Program-made: the position numbers and the translations under genes | From: DATFJZ01 sp046482845 | GTDB lineage: Bacteria; Desulfobacterota; Desulfobacteria; Desulfobacterales; Desulfobacteraceae | DNA length: 16,537 nt | Direction of reading: 5' to 3' | NCBI GenBank assembly: GCA_046482845.1 | Contig: JAWOEJ010000001.1 | Location: 1 to 16,537 of the forward strand | Notes under the pieces: generated by a model | What the model was told of the DNA's origin: nothing | What the model saw: the letters and a program-made list of their open reading frames with translations, nothing else | Database searches by the model: none | In this document: piece after piece, positions 1 through 6,655 of the stretch | Layout of the letters: every line of letters begins with the position of its first letter | Position numbering within the stretch: the stretch's first letter is position 1

Positions 1-267
1 GTGAGACACAATTACTGTGAAAAAGGTGATAATAGTGCCAACAATCAGCAGGACAAAAAAGAGTAGTCCCACTTGATAGAAAAGGACACGGTTTATTTCA
101 CTTTTAGTAATACCTCTGTCAATATAGTTGTTTACATCTTTTTCATAAAACACATTGTAGTAGAGCATGATAGAGGAACCTAAAATAATGAACCCAATTA
201 CAGTTAAGTGTTGTTCAGGTATTGAAGTGCTGCGCCATTTCTTCCAGAAAATGCTGCTCAAATTCAA
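1..267 (-). CDS. Two-TM membrane protein, possible HAMP-type signalling protein (partial, cut by window edge)
   Basis: An open frame on the minus strand runs without a stop from about 270 to the window edge. From the TTG at 265-267 it gives 89 residues. Two hydrophobic segments are visible: one near residues 22-37 (LTVIGFIILGSSIMLYY) and one near 68-87 (GLLFFVLLIVGTIITFF). They are separated by a charged loop of about 30 residues (YEKDVNNYIDRGITKSEINR). The last residues, TVIVSH, look like the start of the VSHRIAGP-type junction that often follows the second TM helix in HAMP-containing membrane proteins; the HAMP itself would lie outside the window. The start is uncertain. The only ATG (166-168) falls inside the first TM helix, while TTG codons at 265 or 271 follow an AGGAAGAG Shine-Dalgarno-like stretch. 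Either TTG would overlap the upstream GAF gene by about 50 bp. The membrane call is fairly secure; the family is a guess. Confidence 0.5.
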   Translation of the reverse strand, partial: MNLSSIFWKKWRSTSIPEQHLTVIGFIILGSSIMLYYNVFYEKDVNNYIDRGITKSEINRVLFYQVGLLFFVLLIVGTIITFFTVIVSH

Positions 268-706
268 CCGCAACCAGCTCTTCCTGGATGGAAACAAAGA
301 GAAGACCAAAAATTTTTCTTCTATATCTCAATTGAACCACAATGGACGCCCAGGTCCTGCGGCAGGGCAGGCAGCTGCAGTGTCTGCAGTTCAAGGAATT
401 GTGCAAAAAAAGCAGGGCATCTTCTGTTTTCAGAGCCTGCTGCACACAGGGCGAAGAAAGGGGTACACCCAACCCATTGTTTTGACTCTCGTCCCGGGCA
501 GCTGGTTTTAAAGTCTCATTTTCTGCCGATCCTGTTCTGCTTCTGCCGGTGAGAATGATTTCAGCATCACTGTATTTCCGATGCTGTTTCAAGGCACAGG
601 TCACTGAGGCAACAAGGGAATCAATCTCGATCTCCCTTATCAGAATAAGATTTATGTGTTGAAATGCATCGGTTCTGTTCCTTTCCGGATTGTAGACTGC
701 CAGCAT
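215..706 (-). CDS. Stand-alone GAF-domain protein with a cysteine cluster
   Basis: This 163-residue protein is largely one GAF-like domain. A leading helix (about 28-45, IDSLVASVTCALKQHRKY) is followed by a strand (DAEIILTG), a middle loop and a typical C-terminal GAF section (about 118-160, ASIVVQLRYRRKIFGLLFVSI then a helix). Residues 107-115 form C-x2-C-x-C-x2-C, with another Cys at 87. Such clusters can bind metal or Fe-S, but that is inference here. No HisKA, HATPase or output domain follows: the frame stops right after the last GAF helix, so it is either a small sensor/adaptor or a truncated sensor kinase. The ATG at 704-706 lies one base past the TGA of the upstream sigma-54 response regulator. 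GAGGAG inside that gene's last codons serves as its ribosome-binding site, so the two are probably translationally coupled. Confidence 0.7.
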   Translation of the reverse strand: MLAVYNPERNRTDAFQHINLILIREIEIDSLVASVTCALKQHRKYSDAEIILTGRSRTGSAENETLKPAARDESQNNGLGVPLSSPCVQQALKTEDALLFLHNSLNCRHCSCLPCRRTWASIVVQLRYRRKIFGLLFVSIQEELVAVEFEQHFLEEMAQHFNT

Positions 707-707
707 T

Positions 708-2105
708 TCAACTCTCCTCTCTTTTCTGAATCTGTTTTTTTCTCCTGTAACGATAGGTATGGTGGTTCATATTCAAGAGTTTTGCCGCCATGCTCTCATT
801 GCCCCTGGAGAGCCTGAGTGCTTCATTGATATAAAAATTTTCTATGTCGTCCAGAACTTTCTCAAAGTCAATCCCCTTGGATGTCAGGGCGGGAAGCTGA
901 TTTCTGCAATTGTTACCGGCGGGGGGGGCTGATACATCCCCGATTCCCATATCCTGTGGTGAAAGCGCTGTTTTCCTTGTCACAAGAACCCCTCTTTCAA
1001 TGATATTTTTAAGTTCTCTGACGTTGCCGGTCCATGGATGCGTCAAAAGCACCTCTTGTGACGCTTCTGTAAAAGAGGTCACTTCCTTGGAAAATTTCTT
1101 GCTGAACCTGTGAAGAAAAAAGCGGGCAAGGGGAAGGATATCCGTTGGTCTTTTGCTCAACGAGGGCACAGACACCTTTACCACACTGATCCTGAAGTAA
1201 AGGTCCCGCCTGAAGCATCCCTGTTCGATCATCTGGTTCAGATCCCTGTTGGTTGCCGAAACAATCCGGGTCTGCACGTGGTGCTTTTGTGAGCCGCCCA
1301 CCCTGAAGAAGTCACCGGTTTCAATAAATCGCAACAGCTTTGCCTGGGCATCCAGGGAAAGGTCTCCGATCTCGTCCAGAAACAAGGTGCCGTTCATCGC
1401 TTTTTCAATCAATCCTTTTTTTCCATGGGGATCTGCACCGCTGAAGGCACCTTTGTCATAACCGAACAATTCGCTTTCCAGGAGATTGTCAGGAATGGCG
1501 GCACAGTTCAAGGTAACAAATTCCCCCCTGAAATTCGGGCTTCTATGGTGAATGGAACTGGCCACAAGCTCTTTTCCCGTGCCGGTCTCTCCCAGGATAA
1601 GAACCGGCGTATCAGGGCTGTCTGCAACGGTATTGACAAATTCAAGCATATCCTGAATAACATCGCTTTCTCCAATAAAGCAGGGAAGAGAGTCATCAAG
1701 GATCTTATCCTGGAGATTTTTGACATCCTTTCTGAGTTTTACAGCTTCCAGGGCGTTGCCCATGGCAATTTCAAGATTATCACTTTGAATGGGTTTAACC
1801 AGATAATCATAGGCGCCAAGTTTCATGGCGGCAATGACCGTGTCTATATCTTCATAGGCCGTAATCATGATAACAGGGATCCGGGGATAACAGCCCTTTA
1901 ATTCTGCAAGCAGATCAATACCGCTGATATCCGGCAGGCCGATATCAAGGAGCACCAGATCGGGAAAATGTTTTGGGATCTCTGCCAGGGCCTTTGTGCC
2001 GGATGCATAGGTGTGAATGATGTAAGTCTGAGCCAGGAGCATGTTAAGCCCCTCCCTTATGGTCTCTTCATCATCAACAATAAATATTTTATGCAGATCT
2101 GTCAT
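708..2105 (-). CDS. NtrC-type sigma-54-dependent response regulator
   Basis: This 465-residue protein is a canonical bacterial enhancer-binding response regulator. An N-terminal receiver (about 6-120) has the acidic pair D11/D12, phospho-acceptor D54 (LLDIGLPD) and K104. The AAA+ domain (about 143-375) has Walker A GETGTGKE at 172-179, a sigma-54-contacting loop reading GAFSGA at 219-224 (usual GAFTGA), Walker B LFLDEIGD at 241-248 and the NVRELKN motif at 361-367. The C-terminus (about 413-460) carries a Fis-type helix-turn-helix (ESMAAKLLNMNHHTYRYR). Family members remodel the sigma-54 RNA polymerase closed complex when phosphorylated. The ATG at 2103-2105 has no clear Shine-Dalgarno, so translation may be weak. 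It lies 98 bp downstream of the CBS gene across a structured spacer, and the GAF gene follows directly. The cognate kinase is not identified; the GAF and membrane genes downstream are candidates for the sensory side. An eight-C run in the coding strand (921-928) encodes the linker before the HTH. Confidence 0.93.
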   Translation of the reverse strand: MTDLHKIFIVDDEETIREGLNMLLAQTYIIHTYASGTKALAEIPKHFPDLVLLDIGLPDISGIDLLAELKGCYPRIPVIMITAYEDIDTVIAAMKLGAYDYLVKPIQSDNLEIAMGNALEAVKLRKDVKNLQDKILDDSLPCFIGESDVIQDMLEFVNTVADSPDTPVLILGETGTGKELVASSIHHRSPNFRGEFVTLNCAAIPDNLLESELFGYDKGAFSGADPHGKKGLIEKAMNGTLFLDEIGDLSLDAQAKLLRFIETGDFFRVGGSQKHHVQTRIVSATNRDLNQMIEQGCFRRDLYFRISVVKVSVPSLSKRPTDILPLARFFLHRFSKKFSKEVTSFTEASQEVLLTHPWTGNVRELKNIIERGVLVTRKTALSPQDMGIGDVSAPPAGNNCRNQLPALTSKGIDFEKVLDDIENFYINEALRLSRGNESMAAKLLNMNHHTYRYRRKKQIQKREES

Positions 2106-2140
2106 TTACGCACTGCGTGTTTGATTTTTTTCATTTTTTG

Positions 2141-2196
2141 TCCCGGATACCCTTATTGTAAGGGACACCTGTTTCTTTCAAAAAGGGGATCCGGGA
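2141..2196. promoter_or_regulatory. Intercistronic double hairpin between the CBS gene and the sigma-54 regulator
   Basis: Perfect 8-bp outer arms TCCCGGAT (2141-2148) and ATCCGGGA (2189-2196) enclose an inner perfect hairpin, CCCTTA-TTG-TAAGGG (2150-2164). The structure starts 7 bases after the CBS stop on the transcribed minus strand. The sequence after it on that strand is A-rich, not T-rich, so it is not a standard intrinsic terminator. It could stabilise the upstream mRNA 3' end, mark a processing site or bind a regulator, which would let the transporter/CBS part be expressed differently from the regulator downstream. The pairing is seen; the role is inferred. Confidence 0.5.
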
Positions 2197-2203
2197 TATA
2201 TCC

Positions 2204-2767
2204 TTAAGATTCCAGGATACGGTCACACATATTTTTAAATATATCTGTGAGTTTTAAAACACCGACAATCTCATGGTCTTTTAATACCAGCAGGGATTGA
2301 TGGTTTCCTATAACAAGCATGTGAACCGCCTCGGCAAGGGAAGAATTTTCTGTAACAAATTCATCCTTGGCCGGTTTATCCATTATATCCTTGACTTTCT
2401 GCTTTGCTGCCTTTTTAATCATAACATCAAAATCTTCTTCCCACAGATAATATTTTTTAACCATGGAGCTTAAGAATTCACTGCTCAACCCGAAACGCGA
2501 CAGATTTGTCTTCAATTTTTGGTCTGGTTCTTGAAACTGCCTGTATTTGGGCTCAACAGATCTTATAATATCTGTTGCCGACAATTTGCCTGTTATCTTT
2601 TTGTTATTGTCATAGGCAAGGACAGCTCTATGCCGGTACTGGTCTTTCTTACATCTGAGCTGGGCATTGTGAAGTGCCTTAACTGCATCAGAAAGGGTAG
2701 CATCCTCCGAAACGGTTGCGTATTCAGACAAGGGCACCATGAGATCTCTTACATTTTTCGTATTCAT
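2204..2767 (-). CDS. CBS-domain-pair protein
   Basis: The 187-residue soluble protein consists of two CBS motifs. CBS1 is about residues 5-72 (VRDLMVPLSEYATVSEDATLSDAV ... GKLSATDIIRS in short) and CBS2 about 124-180 (VKDIMDKP then EIVGVLKLTDIF). A charged helical linker of about 50 residues joins them. CBS pairs (Bateman modules) usually bind adenosine nucleotides and regulate a partner enzyme, channel or transporter. No catalytic domain is attached, so this is a free regulatory module. It follows the DASS carrier gene by 26 bp and has its own AAGGATAAG ribosome-binding site before ATG 2765-2767. Co-transcription with that carrier is likely, and a role in gating or sensing energy state for it is plausible but inferred. 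Confidence 0.85.
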   Translation of the reverse strand: MNTKNVRDLMVPLSEYATVSEDATLSDAVKALHNAQLRCKKDQYRHRAVLAYDNNKKITGKLSATDIIRSVEPKYRQFQEPDQKLKTNLSRFGLSSEFLSSMVKKYYLWEEDFDVMIKKAAKQKVKDIMDKPAKDEFVTENSSLAEAVHMLVIGNHQSLLVLKDHEIVGVLKLTDIFKNMCDRILES

Positions 2768-2793
2768 ATGTTCTTATCCTTATAAAGCATTAA

Positions 2794-4266
2794 TCAGTCG
2801 AGAAGAATCGGCATACCCATGATTGGCCATATAATTAAAACAGCTGCGGCAACAAGAACCATTAATATAACACTTGCCGGGATACCGTATTTGAAAAACT
2901 CGCCTGTTGTAAACTGTTTTGAATCGTAGGCAATGGCATTGGGTGCAGCCCCCACCAGAAGCAGAAAAGGCATGCCTGCAGTTACCAGGGCAGCAAAAAT
3001 AATCACTTCCGGCGCAACATTAAGATAAGGTGCAATAACCAGTGCCACGGGCAGTGAAATAGCTATGGCAGCGACGTTCATGATAAAATTGGTCATCATC
3101 ATGATAAAAAAAGCAATGCTTAATACAAAAACAAACCAGTTGGAATCCTTAAACATGGTCAGCCAGTTAATGGCCAGCCACTGAGCCGCTCCGGTCTGCC
3201 ACAGACAGAAGCCTATACTCATGGCACCGCCGAACAGCAGGATAATATTCCAGGGAATGGTTTCAAGATCTTTTAGGTCAAGAATCCTGAGAATAAAAAA
3301 CAAAATGGTGGATACCAGAATAATGGCTGTTTTATCCACCGGCGCAAGAACCGGAACAAAGGATCTTAAGGACATGACCAGAATACAGACAAAAATAATA
3401 CTGCCGGCGATGATTTCCCTTTGGGTAATGCCGCCCATTTCCGCACTTAACCGTTTCGCCTTTTCCCTCAGCCCTGGAATGCTTTTCTTTTCAGGCTTGA
3501 AAAACACCATGAAAAAACCCCATAAAACAAAGACCATGAGCCATCCCACAGGAAACATGTAAAAACTCAGTTCAAAAAAAGTGATGTCTCTACCCACAAT
3601 ATCCTTGAAAAACCCAAGGGCCACAGCGCCCCTGGCCGCACCCAGCAGGGTAACAATACTGCCCGCTCCGGCCACATAGGCCATGCCGATGAACAGCCCT
3701 TTACCAAATTTTGTGGGTTCTTCCTTGTCCGTATACATTTCATAGATCGTAATCAGCAGGGGGTACATGGTGGCGGCCACTGCAGTATGGGCCATAATAT
3801 GGGTCAGGGCAGCGGTTACCACAAAACAGCCCAGATAGATCATACTTGTTTTTTCCCCCACAATGGAGAGCATTTTATAGGCCAGACGTCTGGTCAGGCC
3901 GGTTTTGGTAAACACCATCCCGATCACCAGAGATGCAAAGATAAAGAGAACCGAGGGGGTCATGAAATCTTTAAATGCGGCATCAGCCGTCCTGATAAGA
4001 AACAGCACCTGCAGCACCCCAATGGTAAGGCTGGTCACACCAATGGGCACCACTTCAAACACCCACCATAAACCGCCCAGAAGAAAAACCGCTATGGCTC
4101 CCTTTCCCTGGGGGCTTAAGGCAAAATGCTTTCCTGACGGGTCAACCGCGTCAGGCCAGGGAGGGGAAAAATTTACCAGAAAAAAAAGCCCCACCCCGAC
4201 TAATAGAATAATAATACGCTTCCAGTCAATATCGTAAGACTGTAACTCATTTGTATGGTGTGTCAT
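2794..4266 (-). CDS. Divergent DASS/SLC13-family anion:sodium symporter
   Basis: The 490-residue protein has a dozen or so hydrophobic segments and the two-repeat layout of divalent anion:Na+ symporters (sulfate, dicarboxylate and related substrates). A cytosolic N-terminal tail (about 1-16) precedes TM1 (17-33). Family landmarks include GLWWVFEVVPIGVTSL (65-80), the first re-entrant region AHTAVAATMYPLL (159-171), NIILLFGGAMSIG (340-352), the second re-entrant region MNVAAIAISLPV (396-407) and GAAPNAIAYDS (439-449). The SNT signatures that normally line the Na+ and substrate sites read AHT and MNV here, and the usual GTPPN after the first repeat reads GAARG. Substrate and coupling ion are therefore uncertain. 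Start ATG 4264-4266 has AGGAG about 10 bases upstream. It sits 19 bp after a receiver gene and 26 bp before a CBS gene, consistent with an operon. In a sulfate reducer sulfate uptake is a reasonable first guess. Confidence 0.85.
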   Translation of the reverse strand: MTHHTNELQSYDIDWKRIIILLVGVGLFFLVNFSPPWPDAVDPSGKHFALSPQGKGAIAVFLLGGLWWVFEVVPIGVTSLTIGVLQVLFLIRTADAAFKDFMTPSVLFIFASLVIGMVFTKTGLTRRLAYKMLSIVGEKTSMIYLGCFVVTAALTHIMAHTAVAATMYPLLITIYEMYTDKEEPTKFGKGLFIGMAYVAGAGSIVTLLGAARGAVALGFFKDIVGRDITFFELSFYMFPVGWLMVFVLWGFFMVFFKPEKKSIPGLREKAKRLSAEMGGITQREIIAGSIIFVCILVMSLRSFVPVLAPVDKTAIILVSTILFFILRILDLKDLETIPWNIILLFGGAMSIGFCLWQTGAAQWLAINWLTMFKDSNWFVFVLSIAFFIMMMTNFIMNVAAIAISLPVALVIAPYLNVAPEVIIFAALVTAGMPFLLLVGAAPNAIAYDSKQFTTGEFFKYGIPASVILMVLVAAAVLIIWPIMGMPILLD

Positions 4267-4285
4267 TTTATAAATTCTCCTGATG

Positions 4286-4714
4286 TTACCAGCCGCGGGT
4301 ACCTAGAATATGTTTAATTTCAGCCTGGCGGATTCGCTCATTATGTTCTTTTTTAATCTCATAAGCACTGTTGATTTTTTCAATCAGAACACTGGTATCT
4401 GCCGGTTTCATCAGAAAATCCAGAGCCCCCTGTTTCATGCCTTCAATGGCATTATTTACAGTGGCTTTTCCCGTCAGCATAATCACCGGGGTAATGGGCT
4501 TGGTCTTCTTTATCTGCTTAAGCGCTTCAATTCCTGATATTCCCGGCATGAGCACATCCAGTATAATGACATCGAAATCGTGTTTTTCTGCCATTTCAAT
4601 TGCGCTTTCACCTGAAAAAACCGATGTCACTGCATAGTTTCTAAGCTCAAGCCGTTTGGCAAGCGCTTCAACAAAATCCTTTTCATCATCAACAAGCAGT
4701 ACTTTGATTTTCAT
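4286..4714 (-). CDS. Single-domain response regulator (receiver)
   Basis: At 142 residues this is a CheY-like receiver with no DNA-binding output. It has the acidic pair D9/D10, phospho-acceptor D53 (IILDVLMPG), T81 in MLTGKAT and K103 in LMKPAD. The final 30 residues are a charged helical tail (EIKKEHNERIRQAEIKH). It shares the DDExxFVxxLxxRLxxR start and the LKQIKKTKP segment with the receiver at 7456-7827 and the receiver half of the fusion at 4788-6008, so the three look like local paralogues. ATG 4712-4714 is preceded by AAAGGATG. It lies 73 bp after the cytidylate-kinase-like fusion and 19 bp before the DASS carrier. It may relay phosphate or bind a partner; a direct link to the carrier is suggested only by position. 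Confidence 0.92.
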   Translation of the reverse strand: MKIKVLLVDDEKDFVEALAKRLELRNYAVTSVFSGESAIEMAEKHDFDVIILDVLMPGISGIEALKQIKKTKPITPVIMLTGKATVNNAIEGMKQGALDFLMKPADTSVLIEKINSAYEIKKEHNERIRQAEIKHILGTRGW

Positions 4715-4787
4715 TTTTACATCCTTTGGTTAAAGGTTATATTTTTTCACAGGTAAACATATGAAAACATCATTGAAATCAACCAGA

Positions 4788-6008
4788 CTAGGCAGTTACA
4801 TTCCTGGCGTTTATTTTGTCGTATGCATGCTGCATGGTCCGGGTAAGCAGATCAATATCCGCGGGTTTCTGCAGATATGCAAAGGCCCCCAGATCCATGC
4901 ATTTTTTCCTGTCATCCTCTGACCCGTGACCGGTGAGAATGATGACTTCGATCTCAGGCTTTGTCTGCTTGATCTTTTTGAGCACTTCAATACCATCAAT
5001 ACCGGGCATTTTAAGGTCAAGGACCATCACATCTGTTTCCTCCCTGTTGGTAAACTCCAGAGCCTGTTCGCCGTTCAGAACAATTTCATTGGCAAATTGC
5101 CGCATCTTCAGACGGTGAGAAAGGGTTTGAACAAACTCTTGTTCGTCATCCACCAGCAGAATCCGTGTGGGGGTTTCAAAATTATAATTATGTGTGATAT
5201 CGGTCTGATAATAATTTTTTCCAATTTTTGTATCAACGGATGTAACACCCTCAATATCCATGACAAGGTTGACTATTTTCTGTTTAAAGGAAGAAAGCAT
5301 CAGCACCTTTTTATCAATGGTGACCATTACACTGCCGCTGTCTGCTTCAGCTGAAAGGCCTTTTCCCAGAGTAGCCAGGGCTATTTCAACCCTGGCCGAC
5401 AGATGGAAATCAGCAGCCTCCTTTTTTACGATCTCATCTGAAAGATCTGACAGGTTATTGATCTGATCCATGATGAACTTTATGGATTCCCCTGTGTTCA
5501 TTTTATCTGTGGGAATGACAATGTCGTAAAGCTCGCTGTTCCAGGCTTTTTTCCGGGCCACCGTGTTTGTCCAGAGGAATGCATATCTGTCTGCTTCACT
5601 AATATTGTTTTTTATCTCTTTTTCCGTTAATCCAAGGGCCTCCATACCATTTTTGACCCGCGTGTCCTTATCGGTAATAATCAGAACCCTGAGGACATGG
5701 GAAACCTTTCTTGGAATCAAATGGCCGATGAGTCCATGGAGAATACAATTCCCCTCTTCAACATACTGGGCAACCTGCTCTTTCAGGCAGGCAATGCACT
5801 TTTCATTTTCATGGGTAAAATCACTAAAGGCAATCTGTCTGCTTTCTACCACCTTTTGTATGGTTGCTTCTTTAAGCTTGTGTTTAAGGGCGGTTTCACT
5901 GATTATCTCCTTATCGGTAATCATTCTGCAGCCCAGCTGCTCTGACAGCCCCTCTACTCGTTCCTGTGCTCTGGAATATATTCCATTTGTTATCATAAGT
6001 ACTGACAT
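4788..6008 (-). CDS. Degenerate cytidylate-kinase-like / BON-like / receiver fusion protein
   Basis: Three parts are visible in 406 residues. Residues 1-190 follow the cytidylate-kinase-like family pattern (Cytidylate_kin2-type). These include an N-terminal ITNGIYSRAQERVEGLSEQLG helix, the LHGLIGHLIP segment, LRVLIIT and the YDIVIPTDKMNTGESIKFIM end. The GSGG-type P-loop expected near residues 8-14 is absent (NGIYSRA), so phosphoryl transfer from ATP is doubtful. Residues about 200-265 resemble a BON-like fold (VEIALATLGKGL, VMVTIDKKVLMLSS, VMDIEGVTSVDTKI). Residues 281-400 are a complete receiver with D287/D288, phospho-acceptor D331, T359 and K381. ATG 6006-6008 has AAGGAGG at good spacing. 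It is the first gene of the group leading to the DASS carrier, after a long noncoding gap. The role is likely regulatory; a phosphorylation-controlled nucleotide-sensing switch is a guess. The receiver is certain, the kinase-like part likely, the BON-like part tentative. Confidence 0.82.
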   Translation of the reverse strand: MSVLMITNGIYSRAQERVEGLSEQLGCRMITDKEIISETALKHKLKEATIQKVVESRQIAFSDFTHENEKCIACLKEQVAQYVEEGNCILHGLIGHLIPRKVSHVLRVLIITDKDTRVKNGMEALGLTEKEIKNNISEADRYAFLWTNTVARKKAWNSELYDIVIPTDKMNTGESIKFIMDQINNLSDLSDEIVKKEAADFHLSARVEIALATLGKGLSAEADSGSVMVTIDKKVLMLSSFKQKIVNLVMDIEGVTSVDTKIGKNYYQTDITHNYNFETPTRILLVDDEQEFVQTLSHRLKMRQFANEIVLNGEQALEFTNREETDVMVLDLKMPGIDGIEVLKKIKQTKPEIEVIILTGHGSEDDRKKCMDLGAFAYLQKPADIDLLTRTMQHAYDKINARNVTA

Positions 6009-6068
6009 GACACCCTCCTTTGTTATTTAAAATGGTTTCATTTTTTCTTCTGCCGGTTATCATAAAAA

Positions 6069-6087
6069 CTTTCCAATACCCGGAAAG
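6069..6087 (-). terminator. Weak hairpin plus T5, possible leader attenuator
   Basis: Read on the minus strand, CTTTCC-GGGTATT-GGAAAG is followed at once by TTTTT. It sits about 60 bases before the start of the cytidylate-kinase-like fusion gene and just after a palindromic repeat copy. The stem is only 6 bp with three GC pairs, so it may be a leaky terminator, an attenuator or chance. Confidence 0.3.
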
Positions 6088-6097
6088 AACATATAAA

Positions 6098-6171
6098 ACT
6101 CGGTTATCAAGTTTTTATGGAATGGCCGATTAAGAGCCCCGAGCGGTATTCAAAAAACTTGATGATCGAGT
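6098..6171. repeat. Palindromic intergenic repeat, copy A
   Basis: The left arm ACTCGGTTATCAAGTTTTT (6098-6116) and right arm AAAAACTTGATGATCGAGT (6153-6171) pair over 19 positions. The only two deviations are G-U and U-G wobbles when read as plus-strand RNA. The 36-base loop begins ATGG and ends GGTATTC. The 25 bases at 6147-6171 are identical to 13119-13143 in copy B. The inverted arms and exact second copy are directly visible; whether it is a REP-like or mobile repeat, or an RNA element, is open. Confidence 0.85.
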
Positions 6172-6361
6172 AAAAAGTATTTTTCAGGATCATACTTATC
6201 CTTAGGTATAGCAATAGGCATGCCATAAAAAATTATCTTTTAATTCAATAGGTTATTTTATCTCTAAATTTAGATAAGACTAAATGAAACAAAAAAACAC
6301 TTTTCTCGAAAAAATGTAAACCATTATAAGACAATATGAAACGTGATAATTTTTAAAGCCT

Positions 6362-6586
6362 TGATTATCAATTTTTTATGGAGGGATCCCTGTGGCGGTG
6401 GTATTCAAAAAATCTTAGGACCGCAGATGAAATAAATTGAGCAAAATTGCGCCGAACTTTGGCTCATATACAAGGCGCAGCAAAGGTTTAATAGCAGGCC
6501 TATTAGGCCTTTGATGCAACGCGGTAGATGAGTCAAAGGGCAAGTAATTTTGGTCAATTTATAAAATTTGCGGTCCTTATGATCGA
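6362..6586. repeat. Palindromic intergenic repeat, copy C, split by an insertion
   Basis: The left part TTGATTATCAATTTTTTATG (from 6361) and GGTATTCAAAAAA (6400-6412) match the left arm and loop end of copies A and B in the same orientation. The rest of the right arm, TGATCGAG (6579-6586 region), appears only after a 159-bp palindromic element. Removing that element plus one TTA restores a right arm of exactly the same length as in copies A and B, with three internal mismatches. Confidence 0.7.
6415..6579. mobile_element. 159-bp palindromic MITE-like element with TTA target duplication
   Basis: GGACCGC (6418-6424) and GCGGTCC (6570-6576) are exact terminal inverted repeats, flanked on both sides by TTA (6415-6417 and 6577-6579). 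The homology between halves continues inward nearly to the centre: ATAAATTGAGCAAAATT on the left matches the complement of the right end at 16 of 17 positions, then CTTTGGCTCAT/CTTTGACTCAT, AGCAAAGG/ATCAAAGG and TTTAATAG/CCTAATAG. The midpoint is near AGGCCT at 6496-6501. There is no transposase, so mobilisation in trans would be required; a 3-bp TNA duplication is known for some IS5-group elements. A spurious 62-codon minus-strand frame (6405-6593) crosses it and could be misannotated as a protein. Confidence 0.75.
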
Positions 6587-6625
6587 GAAACAAAAGAAAT
6601 GGGGAAGGAAAAGAGAATAAAGATG

Positions 6626-6655
6626 TGCCAGGGCTTATTTGTCAAGCCTGTGGCA
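6626..6655 (-). terminator. Hairpin terminator after the HisKA-like gene
   Basis: TGCCA-GGGCTT and AAGCC-TG-TGGCA form a stem of about 10 bp around a short loop (ATTTGTC). It starts 27 bases past the stop of the 6682-7356 gene. On the minus strand it is followed by a T-rich but interrupted stretch (CATCTTTATTCTCTTTTCC). It is probably the end of the NifX-like/kinase/receiver transcription unit, though the T-tract is imperfect. Confidence 0.55.

Noticed and set aside
167..511. 114-codon plus-strand frame
   Set aside because: It is antisense to the GAF gene, with no family resemblance and no Shine-Dalgarno.
1425..1901. 158-codon plus-strand frame
   Set aside because: It lies wholly inside the sigma-54 response regulator, whose domains are unambiguous on the other strand.
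6405..6593. 62-codon minus-strand open frame
   Set aside because: It coincides with the palindromic element and its flanks, has no ribosome-binding site context worth noting and no recognisable domain.
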